Assembly: GCF_020379485.1 (NCBI RefSeq)
Contig: NC_063450.1
Coordinates: 46,838,681-46,902,680, forward strand
Direction: 5' to 3'
Source: Brassica napus
Taxonomy: Eukaryota; Streptophyta; Magnoliopsida; Brassicales; Brassicaceae
DNA: 64,000 bases
Positions within the stretch are counted from its first letter, which is position 1. Every line of letters starts with the position of its first letter. A program made the translations under genes and the position numbers. Below the pieces are notes generated by a model. That model worked only from the letters and a program-made list of their open reading frames with translations. It had not been told where the DNA came from and searched no databases. Shown piece by piece: positions 36,873-48,519 of this stretch.

Positions 36873-37826
36873 TCTATTAAAATAGAGTCATTCTTTTTAT
36901 CTACTGGTTGTCATTTAAATTAGGACTATTTCTAGAGTTTTAAAAATAATAGACACCATATAGTTGATTGAACCACATTAATTAAATTAAACCAACACGA
37001 TTAGTATGTGTAAATTAAATTAAAAAATGGTGGTTATCTATGGGATAAGTCTTAGGCTTACTTTTGTTTTTAGGACAAATTATATGGTTTGATTTTTGGG
37101 CTTAGTATTAAGGAGAAAATTCAAAAAAAAATTGAATAAACTTTCCACCTTAATGAATCAAAAAATCAATTACTATTTTCAGGCCCAAAGGTGTTTAATA
37201 TTTTTAACAAAACAAAATTATCCATTATTAATCACTTATTTAAATCATGTACTCTAAAATATGTTAATGTATTTTTTATTTTAAGTAACAATCACTCTGT
37301 TTTGATAATTTTCAAAGTTAACTTTAAATAATTTATTGTTTTTTCTTAAATAATTTACTGATTTAAAAAAAAATTAAACGTAAAGCAAAACCAAAAACCA
37401 AATCTAAAAACTAAAAACCAAAATCTGAAAACTCGGGTTATTTTTTTTATTTACAAAATAAACTATTGCAATTTTTTAAAACAAATTTGTCATTTTTTCA
37501 GTTTTAAATTATATGTTCGATTATTTGAGATTTGCTTGTTGGTAATATCAGTTCAAACTAACTCAGCAGATCTAAAAACTAAAACCCAAAAGCAAAATTC
37601 GAAAATAAAAAATAGAAACTTAAAAACTAAAAAACAAAAATCTAAATCTAAAACCAAATCTAAATAAAAAAATTGAAACTAAAAACTAATGCAAAACAAT
37701 CATCACCACAAATTTTGGAATTCTGATTTTGTACCAAAACATACTTTAAATGAAGACAAAAATTAATTATATAAATTTTTAATCAAAAAAAAATTTTGCT
37801 CTTGAAAAGCGCAGATCAAAATCTAG
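36873..37826 (+). mobile_element. Small non-autonomous Helitron
   Basis: The left end TCTATTAAAATAGAGTC resembles Brassicaceae Helitron 5' termini. The right end GCGCAGATCAAAAT followed by CTAG (37823-37826) and host T fits the 3' terminus, with a weak GCTCTTGAAAAGCGC stem just before it. The interior is A-rich with CTAAAAAC/CCAAAA words and no ORF. The exact left base is uncertain by a few positions. Confidence 0.5.
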
Positions 37827-38316
37827 TTTTTAATTAATGCTTTACTAACTTTTCCGGTTTTTTATGGCCTCTAATTGTCTGAAGTTAGTGGGAACAGTTT
37901 TAAGATGGAAAGGTCATTATAATTGTTTATACTTTTTATTTTATTGTGTTTACGTGTTTTACAGAAAGAAACGTATCAGAAATTTTATTTTTCTGCGTTC
38001 ATATCATTTGGATGTACATAAAATTTGAGACTTCAAAAATTTCAACCTCCAATTTTTACGTGTTGGTGGTCTAAATTTATTTTATGTATTCATTGTTTTC
38101 CAATGAGTTCAAAATGGTTAAAACTCACCATTTGTTGTGTATTTTTTAGGAAATTGTATGGCACACACCATAGGAAATATAATACCAAGCTGAGCCACTG
38201 AAAACATGATTTATAGTTGCTGTGCACTCAAACCAAGCAATCTACAACAATATATTAAAAATTATCAGAAGTACCCATGAATATCATAATAAATTAGTAA
38301 AAAAAAGGCAACTCCT
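37827..38316. other. AT-rich spacer downstream of the RPA-like pseudogene
   Basis: No gene or repeat end recognised. It may contain the decayed 3' part of the minus-strand RPA-like gene. Confidence 0.35.
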
Positions 38317-40634
38317 TCATATTCTCATGTTTGCATTCTCATGTTTGATGAAGGAGAATAGTTCAGCTATAGTGACTGCCACATGCTTAGTCACAATCTC
38401 TGCATTAATCTTCCAAGCAATATCCGAGTTGGAGCCCAACCTGAAAAAATGAGAAAGCCTTAATCATGTCAGTACTGGAATTGGAAGAAAATATATCTCA
38501 AAACATAAATACATACCAGCTAAGATAATCTCTTGTTGGTTGGACATCAGTGTCCATAAAAAACCCGTGAAGATGACATAGTAGTCAGAGCAAGGGTTCC
38601 TGATGTTTACACATGAATGTATCAGTAATCAGATTCAGAAAACGATAACAAACTCTATATATCACAAAATGATAAAATTAAAGCTGGATATGCTAACCTC
38701 CAATCCGTTTTGGATTCAATGTGGTGACTAAAATAGCACTTGGAGTCCTCCCATATGACTTGTACTTCAGGCAGAAATCTGCTGCAGCTTTGTCCCATAT
38801 GTATAGTTTCATCAATGGTCCGCTATAATATTTAAACTCAAATGTTAAGATAAACACACATACAAAATGTCGATATTAATGGGCAAACTTACCCACGTGT
38901 CTGCACATGAACCCTCAGATGCCGCTTCTTTGCTATATCAACTCCGTTAAGGATGGGACAGTCCGTCAGAGGCTGCTCATTGACCAACTTCATGTGTCCA
39001 AGATAATCTGAAATAGTAAGAGTTGAGTTTGGTAATTATTGAACTTATACTCTTTAAAAATAACAAATGTATGTCTATATAGGTTAAGTTCGGTGAATAT
39101 CCAAGTTATACAATAATAATAACATCAAAACGTATGTATACTATACTAAAACTTAACCCACAGATTCATGACTAAATAAATTCAGCAGTTGTTCACAGAC
39201 TGAAGACTTAACCTCAAGATTTAAGAGTAAACCCCAACTGTAGCTCAATTGACTCCTACTTGCGAACGACAATTAGATAGAGGACTTACCATAAAGGTCA
39301 ACCTTGAGGTCACAATTAGCTTCAAACTCCTCGTGGCTACGGAACCTGAACCAGTCTTCCTGAAAAGGAACCGGACTGTCCTAAAGAACCGAGAGGACAA
39401 AGTTCAAAGCTAACGAAATGGTGACACTATGATCAGCGACACTGGACTGATCTTTGCTTCTGGACCCGTAAAACTTGTTCAGTAAATAAACAGAACCTGC
39501 TTTCAAGTGAGGCATATACGTCTCAACTGTCCTGCTAAGATAAAACCTTGAATAACCGTTTCCTGACAACCAAACAAAATAGAAGATTAAAAGTGTTACT
39601 ATGACAACCATTATCATGAGATGGAACAACTTGATGCATTCGTTGATTTAATAAAAAGTAATAAAATTTCGAATGGAATCAGTTGCTCAGACCATCATAT
39701 GAAAGGCTTAAAACGAAACTAATATCAGATAAAAAACCACATCCTGGCCATTAGCTAGAGTAGGACGATGAGAACGTGCTTATCTACAAAACAGAGAGAT
39801 CGATGAACCCGTGCTATCTACAAAACAGAAAGCTCTCTATAAAAAAAAACTGCTTGCGAGCTGTAGCTTCTATTGTGGCTTGAAGATATACGTTCACTCC
39901 AGGAACGAACAAACTTCAGGAATTTACCAAATCAGTTGCCAAAGGTTCGTCAGCGAAATAAGTGAACAGAATTTCCATGGAATTCCCAAGTTCTTTACAA
40001 TGATCCAACAAACCTGAGAAAGAATGGATTAATAGAAACTATGTGTCACTAAACAACTCAGTTGGCATTATACTTTAGATAAATCAAACCAAAGTTAATA
40101 AGATCAAGCATCCAAGTATTCATATGAGGTTGAAATATAAAAGAAAGTACTGTTATTTTTATGTAGGAGTATGATAAATAGAAATCACTCTATAGAAGTA
40201 CATCATGCCGAGATGGATTGCAATATGATTCATATATTTCATAGCTCTCTTATCATTACGTAAATGTTACTATATCAACCGATCAATAGAAGACGGACCT
40301 GCTCGTCAATGAGGAGCATCTCCACGCCAGTGAGTGTCTTCGTGTTTGGGTTTCGAGCCTCCCAAAAATGTATCAGACGAAACCGTAACTCCTCTTGATG
40401 TGGGCGCATTGTGACATCTCTGAAGAACATCACATCGTCACCGTGCGCGGAGGAAGATTGCGATCTCGGAATGGCAGAGGAAACAACGGTTTTGCCGTTT
40501 GGTTTGATTGCAATCTAGGAAGCTGCAACGGACTTCCTGGTAGGTGTCTTCGAAATCGCGGAGGAGGAAAGGATCTTCCGTTTTGGCTTCCGATCGCTGG
40601 ATACTGGAGATTTGCCGGTGGTTTCCATTGCCAT
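38317..40634 (-). pseudogene. RPA70-like OB-fold (DUF223) protein, broken
   Basis: Minus-strand remnant of the Brassicaceae replication-protein-A 70-kDa-like family, commonly carried by Helitrons as a single-strand-DNA-binding accessory. Exons by splice sites: 40634-40299, 39562-39290, 39007-38893, 38822-38698, 38599-38517, 38440-38317. Recognisable blocks are MFFRDVTMRPHQEELRFRLI, YMPHLKAGSVYLLNKFYGSR, YLGHMKLVNEQPLTD and VAVTIAELFSFIKHENA. Lesions: TAG at 40515-40517 (codon 40, avoidable if ATG 40428-40430 is used), a frame change near 39545, TAG at 39381-39383, and one extra T in a T-run at about 38560 that shifts the frame. The 3' end is truncated. Upstream, the gypsy array separates it from a Helitron 5' terminus. 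Confidence 0.82.
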
Positions 40635-40787
40635 AGATTCTTGAGAGGATATTATCGATTTTAATCGGAGCAAAATATGAAAAAATTGTTTTATAGAGCG
40701 ATTGATAGAGGGGAAGACGAAAGGGAACCTTTGAATGAGCTATGATTACACGAAGGTTTGATTAGAGAAGATAGTGGAGAGGTGGTT

Positions 40788-42698
40788 TGTCATGTCCCTG
40801 ATTCTGGATAGGATCGTCCGGACGGACTGCGGTGCGTGGAAATGCACCAGTATGGTCATATGGCCCAAAGACAAGCGTGTCATAGCCTGGAAGTAAGGTT
40901 AAGGGCATCAGGAAGCTAAGGCATAGCTAATCCAAGAAGGAGACAAGCTCAAAGGAGCTGGACAAGCGAGCTGGTAGCTGGACAAGATCCAGGTGAAGCT
41001 CGATGAAGTGAGTGATCAGAATGGATCATGGGAAAACTAAGTCTAGGTCTGGAAATTGACCAAGGGACTTAGAAGGATTGAAGAAGATAAAGGAAACAAG
41101 CTGGACACAGTGTATAACAGCTGGGTGATGCAGTAAGCAAGCTCGACCAGCTAGGTAAAGTGTAGTGCAGCTCAGTGTAGCTCACTGAAGAGTGTGTCAG
41201 CTCCCTGAGCTAGATGGACTAGCTCACTCAGCTGGGACAGCTGGGGATCAGCTCAACTCAGCTGGACTGAGTGTTCAAGTCATGGGCAGTTGGGCCGGGT
41301 CTGGACAGTGGCCGGGCCACATGGGTGACCCGTGTGTGCTGATGGGCTGGTGGGCTCTTGGGATTGAGCCAGGAGCATGGGCAATCCGTGTGGGCTTGCT
41401 TTGGACATGTCCAGGAGTGCTTTGACAGTTCCAAACCGTGTGGTAACTGCCAGAGGTGAAAGGGTGTGATCTGGACCATTGATTTAAATCAATGGCCATG
41501 ATTGAAACCGAAGGGATGGAGTGGTTAAAAAGTAACCACCAAAAAGTAACCACCCCTTCTCCTATATAAGGAAGGCAAGTCCGTGCCTTTGCAGGCACAC
41601 CAGGGACTTCCTTCTACACCCTGAAACACAAAGAAAACCAGAGAAAAAGAGAGAGAGAGTCGGATTGCTCCATCCAAGATCAAGAGTGGTGTGAAGGCAG
41701 CAAAGAGGCAGTTTTGTGGGCAATCACAAGGGGAGTTGAGAACGACCCTTTGATGGTGATTGATCATGGATGATCATGTCCTAGGCTTCCTATGTGGCCT
41801 GGGAACACACTCAAATGGTCAGGAGGGAAGGGAGAAGGCTGGACTCCACTCTCAATGGCATGAACAACCTTAAGGGCAGATGTGTGTAGAAAGGCAGTTT
41901 CATGGGCACTGAAGGGGGAAATGATGGACGACCCTGTGAGGATGTTTGATCATGGATGATCACATCCTGGGCTTCCTTTGTGTCTTGGGAACACACGCAA
42001 ATAACCAGGAGAGAAGGGAGAAGGCTAGACTCCACTCTTACAGGCCAAGACAGCCTTGAAGGCGGATGCAGTGTAGAAACTGGTTTCATGGAAGTTCCAT
42101 GGATGGGAAGTTGGTGCGACCCTTGAATAGATCTTATCAATATTGGAGGTATGTGATAGGAAAATGATGGAGGCGTGCCCTGGAGGAGCATGGCCGTCCA
42201 TGATAAGGGAAGGCACATGATCTAATCAGATCATGTATAAGGTAACCGGTTTTATGATTCCCTTTTGAATTCCAATTCTGTTGACTGAGGAATTGATCAT
42301 GGCCAAGTATGGCACGTCCTTGAGGAATATATATATTATGAATGATTATGGTGTAGTCTGTTGGATCAGACTTGATGACACTAAACCATGGCCTTGGCCG
42401 GTTAGGAGAAATCCTCCATGGCCTTGGTTTGGAAGGTATGATCAGATCTCATAGTTCCTGAAGGACTTGAGGGGATCTGATGATTGATTCTTCTTAGTAG
42501 ATATTATTCCGCTGCGTATGTGTTGTATTGATCTAGCTAGGGAATGACTAAGGTAGTCTTGAGCTAGGATCTGAGTTAGCCCTCGCCAATGGGCGATATT
42601 TTAAATAAAGGGCAAAATTTTTAGAGGTTCGGTCTGGGTATGGACTGAGCGACGTGAGGCATCGACCGCGGCCTAGTCGGCCGGGATCGGGTCTTACA
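40788..42698 (+). repeat. Gypsy LTR 1
   Basis: 1911 bp. Contains AGCT-rich clustered words (41100-41280), a perfect 20-bp palindrome CCATTGATTTAAATCAATGG at 41476-41495, a duplicated AGTAACCACC motif, and a TATATAA box at 41573-41579. Downstream are two to three degenerate copies of a roughly 180-200-bp unit recognised by ACGACCCT and GATCATGGATGATCA (near 41742, 41920 and 42117). About six substitutions are private to this LTR by eye. Confidence 0.95.
41573..41579 (+). promoter_or_regulatory. LTR TATA box (repeated in LTR 2 and LTR 3)
   Basis: TATATAA in the context CTCCTATATAAGGAAGGC, 785 bp into the LTR. The same box lies near 45937-45943 and 50145-50151. It would set the R-region start shortly downstream. 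Confidence 0.7.
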
Positions 42699-42701
42699 AG
42701 T

Positions 42702-42713
42702 TGGTATCAGAGC
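42702..42713 (+). other. Primer-binding site, internal region 1
   Basis: TGGTATCAGAGC, complementary to the 3' end of plant initiator methionine tRNA, three bases after the LTR end. The same motif follows LTR 2 at 47066-47077. Confidence 0.9.
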
Positions 42714-43387
42714 ATGCTTGATCCTGTTACGGACAGTGCTCAAAGATGTTGAGTTCCAAACCGAATTATTTCTGAAAACTGAGATGACTTGGAACCTTAG
42801 TTGTGGTGAGCCAAGTGAGGGTTGAGGTAAGTTTGGGTTTCATGCTTGTGAACGGGGAAGTTCCAAGATGAGCCGGCTTAGCCAATATACACTCTTCCAC
42901 GGCAAGACCCTGAAAACATAAAGGTTAGTTTATCTAGTTATTTGGGAATAATGGACGGATTGGATGATGGAGCAATGCAAGATCTTTGTATGGACGACCT
43001 AGACAAAGGAAGTAACATGGACCAGAGAGTGGCTTAGGTTGAAAGAAACGTGCAGCACTCTCTTGGAGGTAAATGTTATCCCTTGGTGGCCGTTCAAAAC
43101 AAGTGAGCATATGCAATGTTCATGTTAGTCTAAGGGAGACGCTACATGGCTAGTACATGAGTGGGCTTGTGATCAGATGGATCAGCTTGGACTCAGTGTA
43201 AGTCAAAGTAGGATTCCTTAAGATTGAATGAATGGAATGGATCAATTCCAAGAGAAATTGGAAACACGATGTTAAGTATCTTAGTATGAGGAGGATTGAG
43301 GTATACTATAAACACTTTTGTGAATGGTATGGGACGTTCACAAATGTGTGATGCTTTGGAGAATGGTATGGGACATTTTCCAAATGT

Positions 43388-44311
43388 GTGATCAAACCGA
43401 GATCCTACTCATCTAAGTACTTAATGATTGTGGTGATCTTGGATAGGCCGATGCCTATAGATCTGATTGTGGTGATCTTGGATAGGCCGATGCCTATAGA
43501 TCTGATTGTGGTGATCTTGGATAGGCCGATGCCTATAGATCTGATTGTGGTGATCTTGGATAGGCCGATGCCTATAGATCTGATTGTGGTGATCTTGGAT
43601 AGGCCGATGCCTATAGATCTGATTGTGGTGATCTTGGATAGGCCGATGCCTATAGATCTGATTGTGGTGATCTTGGATAGGCCGATGCCTATAGATCTGA
43701 TTGTGGTGATCTTGGATAGGCCGATGCCTATAGATCTGATTGTGGTGATCTTGGATAGGCCGATGCCTATAGATCTGATTGTGGTCCCCCTCAAGTATCA
43801 TGAAGTGATCTTGGGCATGGACTGGTTGGGAAAATATCGGGCAACTCTAGATTGTCACCTGGGAAGGGTGCAACTTGAGAACGAGTTTGGACCCCGATTA
43901 AGTACCAAGGAATCAAGCCAACCTCTTGTATTTTGGTGGTTTCAGCAGTCCAATAGAACGGATGCTTGGAAATGGTTGTGAGGCCTTTTGGCTACCATTT
44001 ACACTGATGAGGTTGTAGGGGCCTGTGACCCGGAGGGTATACCGTTGGTTCGGGAATTTCAGGATGTGTTTGGGGCACTACAGGGCATTCCCCCTGATAG
44101 GGCTGGCCCATTCATCATTGAATTGGAACCTGGAACGGCCCCATTATCTAAAAGTCCATATAGAATGGCACCAGCTCAGATGGCAGAGCTGAAGAAGCAA
44201 CTTGAGGAGTTGCTTGAGAAGGGGTTCATATGCCCTAGTGTATTGCCTTGGGGAGCACCAGTTCTTTTTGTGAAACAGAAAGATGGTAGCTTCAGGCTGT
44301 GTATTGATTGA
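43388..44311 (+). pseudogene. Gypsy protease/RT fragment with 39-bp repeat expansion (internal 1)
   Basis: Truncated gypsy pol. 43388-43981 is open for 197 codons: nine copies of a 13-residue unit (LDRPMPIDLIVVI), then PLKYHEVILGMDWLGKYRAT, typical of the C-terminal half of the gypsy aspartic protease. A TGA at 43979-43981 interrupts the frame. The same frame then continues to 44311 with the RT entry ([20 protein letters not shown], a [13 protein letters not shown] block, [21 protein letters not shown]) and ends abruptly at TGA where Tyr is expected. The N-terminal half of protease, the RT active site, RNase H and integrase are absent. Not able to act on its own. Confidence 0.9.
43426..43776 (+). 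repeat. 39-bp tandem repeat, 9 copies
   Basis: Nine head-to-tail units of GATTGTGGTGATCTTGGATA plus GGCCGATGCCTATAGATCT, with no differences seen, followed by a partial unit. Each unit contains the inverted repeat ATAGGC-CGAT-GCCTAT, which can form a small hairpin. The period is a multiple of three, so the protease-region frame is kept. Confidence 0.97.
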
Positions 44312-45137
44312 GACGGTTGAGTCCCTGAGTGGACCAGAACCGTAATATGATCAAGTCCGGTAAGGGACGAGGATCAGGACACGACCTACTCGGAGATGGA
44401 CCTATGGTCGGAATGCACGGTCGAGTCCTTCAGTGGACCAAGACCGGAATATGATCACGTCCTAAATGGACCAGGATCGAAATATGACAAAGTCCAGTGA
44501 TGGACAGAAGTAAAGATAAGGCGGTTAGTCTAGTAGGGACTAAGATCGCAATATGGCCAAGCTGGAAAAGGCTGTGGTCGGTTAAGGGATGATCCAGTAC
44601 GATTAGGCTGTGATCATGAACCCTTGGTGTCTGTAAGGACATAAGGAAACAAAACAATCTGTTAGGACTTGTGGTACAACAAGCAGCCTAAAGATTGAAA
44701 CGAGTTCATTAAGACTTGACTGATACATTGAGTGGCTTGGAGATTGGGTAAATCTACTAAGACTCGGGTATGCAGTAAGTTCTTAGGGACTGAAGATGAT
44801 CTAGTCATGGACTAGGGTCAGAGAGTAAGAGACTTGGTGTCTACTAGGACCCCAACCTGGAGAGTTGGGTCAGTGACACAAGTCATGTCTTTGTATGGGT
44901 GCTTGATGGACCACTTGATAAGATTTTGGGTTAAATATCTATTAAGTGGGGGAGACTTGTTGTGTATATGATGACCAGGACGTGGTCAGTGAGAAGGAAC
45001 AAGGTGGGAGATGCAATGAATTGGTTAGAAAGAACCAATCAAGCATGCTCCATGTTCCGGGTACAAAGGAGTTCGGATGGAACCTTTGTCATGAGACAAG
45101 AGGTTAACACCACTGGATTCGAGGACGAATCCTTCGT
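44312..45137 (+). other. Non-coding 3' block of internal region 1
   Basis: Replaces the rest of pol after the truncated RT. It has no ORF of note but recurring words such as AGTCC, GTGGACC, GGACCAGGATCG and AATATG suggest decayed short repeats. An early copy of the polypurine-like AAGTGGGGGAGACTTGT at about 44945-44961 duplicates the real tract at 45138. The block is repeated in internal region 2 (48520-49345) with only a few substitutions. Confidence 0.7.
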
Positions 45138-45151
45138 AAGTGGGGGAGACT
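45138..45151 (+). other. Polypurine tract before LTR 2
   Basis: AAGTGGGGGAGACT directly abutting the TGTCATG start of LTR 2; the plus-strand primer site for reverse transcription. The same tract at 49346-49359 precedes LTR 3. Confidence 0.85.
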
Positions 45152-47062
45152 TGTCATGTCCCTGATTCTGGATAGGATCGTCCGGACGGACTGCGGTGCG
45201 TGGAAATGCACCAGTATGGTCATATGGCCCAAAGACAAGCGTGTCATAGCCTGGAAGTAAGGTTAAGGGCATCAGGAAGCTAAGGCATAGCTAATCCAAG
45301 AAGGAGACAAGCTCAAAGGAGCTGGACAAGCGAGCTGGTAGCTGGACAAGATCCAGGTGAAGCTCGATGAAGTGAGTGATCAGAATGGATCATGGGAAAA
45401 CTAAGTCTAGGTCTGGAAATTGACCAAGGGACTTAGAAGGATTGAAGAAGATAAAGGAAACAAGCTGGACACAGTGTATAACAGCTGGGTGATGCAGTAA
45501 GCAAGCTCGACCAGCTAGGTAAAGTGTAGTGCAGCTCAGTGTAGCTCACTGAAGAGTGTGTCAGCTCCCTGAGCTAGATGGACTAGCTCACTCAGCTGGG
45601 ACAGCTGGGGATCAGCTCAACTCAGCTGGACTGAGTGTTCAAGTCATGGGCAGTTGGGCCGGGTCTGGACAGTGGCCGGGCCACATGGGTGACCCGTGTG
45701 TGCCGATGGGCTGGTGGGCTCTTGGGATTGAGCCAGGAGCATGGGCAATCCGTGTGGGCTTGCTTTGGACATGTCCAGGAGTGCTTTGACAGTTCCAAAC
45801 CGTGTGGTAACTGCCAGAGGTGAAAGGGTGTGATCTGGACCATTGATTTAAATCAATGGCCATGATTGAAACCGAAGGGATGGAGTGGTTAAAAAGTAAC
45901 CACAAAAAAGTAACCACTCCTTCTCCTATATAAGGAAGGCAAGTCCGTGCCTTTGCAGACACACCAGGGACTTCCTTCTACACCCTGAAACACAAAGAAA
46001 ACCAGAGAAAAAGAGAGAGAGAGTCGGATTGCTCCATCCAAGATCAAGAGTGGTGTGAAGGCAGCAAAGAGGCAGTTTTGTGGGCAATCACAAGGGGAGT
46101 TGAGAACGACCCTTTGATGGTGATTGATCATGGATGATCATGTCCTAGGCTTCCTCTGTGGCCTGGGAACACACTCAAATGGTCAGGAGGGAAGGGAGAA
46201 GGCCGGACTCCACTCTCAATGGCATGAACAGCCTTAAGGGCAGATGTGTGTAGAAAGGCAGTTTCATGGGCACTGAAGGGGGAAATGATGGACGACCCTG
46301 TGAGGATGTTTGATCATGGATGATCACATCCTGGGCTTCCTCTGTGTCTTGGGAACACACGCAAATAACCAGGAGAGAAGGGAGAAGGCTAGACTCCACT
46401 CTTACAGGCCAAGACAGCCTTGAAGGCGGATGCAGTGTAGAAACTGGTTTCATGGAAGTTCCATGGATGGGAAGTTGGTGCGACCCTTGAATAGATCTTA
46501 TCAATACTGGAGGTATGTGATAGGACAATGATGGAGGCGTGCCCTGGAGGAGCATGGCCGTCCATGATAAGGGAAGGCACATGATCTAATCAGATCATGT
46601 ATAAGGTAACCGGTTTTATGATTCCCTTTTGAATTCCAATTCTGTTGACTGAGGAATTGATCATGGCCAAGTATGGCACGTCCTTGAGGAATATATATAT
46701 TATGAATGATTATGGTGTAGTCTGTTGGATCAGACTTGATGACACTAAACCATGGCCTTGGCCGGTTAGGAGAAATCCTCCATGGCCTTGGTTTGGAAGG
46801 TATGATCAGATCTCATAGTTCCTGAAGGACTTGAGGGGATCTGATGATTGATTCTTCTTAGTAGATATTATTCCGCTGCGTATGTGTTGTATTGATCTAG
46901 CTAGGGAATGACTAAGGTAGTCTTGAGCTAGGATCTGAGTTAGCCCTCGCCAATGGGCGATATTTTAAATAAAGGGCAAAATTTTTAGAGGTTCGGTCTG
47001 GGTATGGACTGAGCGACGTGAGGCATCGACCGCGGCCTAGTTGGCCGGGATCGGGTCTTACA
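45152..47062 (+). repeat. Gypsy LTR 2 (shared middle LTR)
   Basis: 1911 bp, same length as LTR 1 and LTR 3. By eye about five substitutions are private to it, for example CACAAAAAAG and GCAGACACACC. It acts as 3' LTR for internal 1 and 5' LTR for internal 2. Confidence 0.95.
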
Positions 47063-47751
47063 AGTTGGTATCAGAGCATGCTTGATCCTGTTACGGACAG
47101 TGCTCAAAGATGTTGAGTTCCAAACCGAATTATTTCTGAAAACTGAGATGACTTGGAACCTTAGTTGTGGTGAGCCAAGTGAGGGTTGAGGTAAGTTTGG
47201 GTTTCATGCTTGTGAACGGGGAAGTTCCAAGATGAGCCGGCTTAGCCAAGATACACTCTTCCACGGCAAGACCCTGAAAACATAAAGGTTAGTTTATCTA
47301 GTTATTTGGGAATAATGGACGGATTGGATGATGGAGCAATGCAAGATCTTTGTATGGACGACCTAGACAAAGGAAGTAACATGGACCAGAGAGTGGCTTA
47401 GGTTGAAAGAAACGTGCAGCACTCTCTTGGAGGTAAATGTTATCCCTTGGTGGCCGTTCAAAACAAGTGAGCATATGCAATGTTCATGTTAGTCTAAGGG
47501 AGACGCTACATGGCTAGTACATGAGTGGGCTTGTGATCAGATGGATCAGCTTGGACTCAGTGTAAGTCAAAGTAGGATTCCTTAAGATTGAATGAATGGA
47601 ATGGATCAATTCCAAGAGGAATTGGAAACACGATGTTAAGTATCTTAGTATGAGGAGGATTGAGGTATACTATAAACACTTTTGTGAATGGTATGGGACG
47701 TTCACAAATGTGTGATGCTTTGGAGAATGGTATGAGACATTTTCCAAATGT

Positions 47752-48519
47752 GTGATCAAACCGAGATCCTACTCATCTAAGTACTTAATGATTGTGGTGA
47801 TCTTGGATAGGCCGATGCCTATAGATCTGATTGTGGTGATCTTGGATAGGCCGATGCCTATAGATCTGATTGTGGTGATCTTGGATAGGCCGATGCCTAT
47901 AGATCTGATTGTGGTGATCTTGGATAGGCCGATGCCTATAGATCTGATTGTGGTGATCTTGGATAGGCCGATGCCTATAGATCTGATTGTGGTCCCCCTC
48001 AAGTATCATGAAGTGATCTTGGGCATGGACTGGTTGGGAAAATATCGGGCAACTCTAGATTGTCACCTGGGAAGGGTGCAACTTGAGAACGAGTTTGGAC
48101 CCCGATTAAGTACCAAGGAATCAAGCCAACCTCTTGTATTTTGGTGGTTTCAGCAGTCCAATAGAACGGATGCTTGGAAATGGTTGTGAGGCCTTTTGGC
48201 TACCATTTACACTGATGAGGTTGTAGGGGCCTGTGACCCGGAGGGTATACCGTTGGTTCGGGAATTTCAGGATGTGTTTGGGGCACTACAGGGCATTCCC
48301 CCTGATAGGGCTGGCCCATTCATCATTGAATTGGAACCTGGAACGGCCCCATTATCTAAAAGTCCATATAGAATGGCACCAGCTCAGATGGCAGAGCTGA
48401 AGAAGCAACTTGAGGAGTTGCTTGAGAAGGGGTTCATATGCCCTAGTGTATTGCCTTGGGGAGCACCAGTTCTTTTTGTGAAACAGAAAGATGGTAGCTT
48501 CAGGCTGTGTATTGATTGA
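47752..48519 (+). pseudogene. Gypsy protease/RT fragment with 39-bp repeats (internal 2)
   Basis: Second copy of the truncated pol, with the same TGA (48187-48189) and the same truncation after RLCID (stop at 48517-48519). It differs from internal 1 mainly by having five instead of nine 13-residue units. The shared lesions show that the defects pre-date the duplication or the transposition that produced both copies. Confidence 0.9.
47790..47984 (+). repeat. 39-bp tandem repeat, 5 copies
   Basis: Same unit as at 43426-43776, five identical-looking copies. The four-unit difference (156 bp) equals the length difference between the two internal regions. Confidence 0.97.

Noticed and set aside
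41192..42218. Several open frames on both strands inside the LTRs (repeated near 45556-46582 and 49764-50790)
   Set aside because: They lie in non-coding LTR sequence, conflict with each other, and show no known domain; GC-richer sequence makes chance ORFs likely.
42702..42713. TGGTATCAGAGC as part of a tRNA gene
   Set aside because: Only the primer-binding complement is present, directly after an LTR; there is no cloverleaf.
43426..43776. Regular direct repeats resembling a CRISPR array
   Set aside because: Units are contiguous with no spacers, lie within a gypsy protease region, and the genome is a plant.
43405..43801. Long minus-strand ORFs (129 and 126 codons) made of a repeating 13-residue unit
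   Set aside because: They are antisense readings of the 39-bp repeat. The period is divisible by three, so several frames stay open by default; the plus frame continues into recognisable protease/RT.
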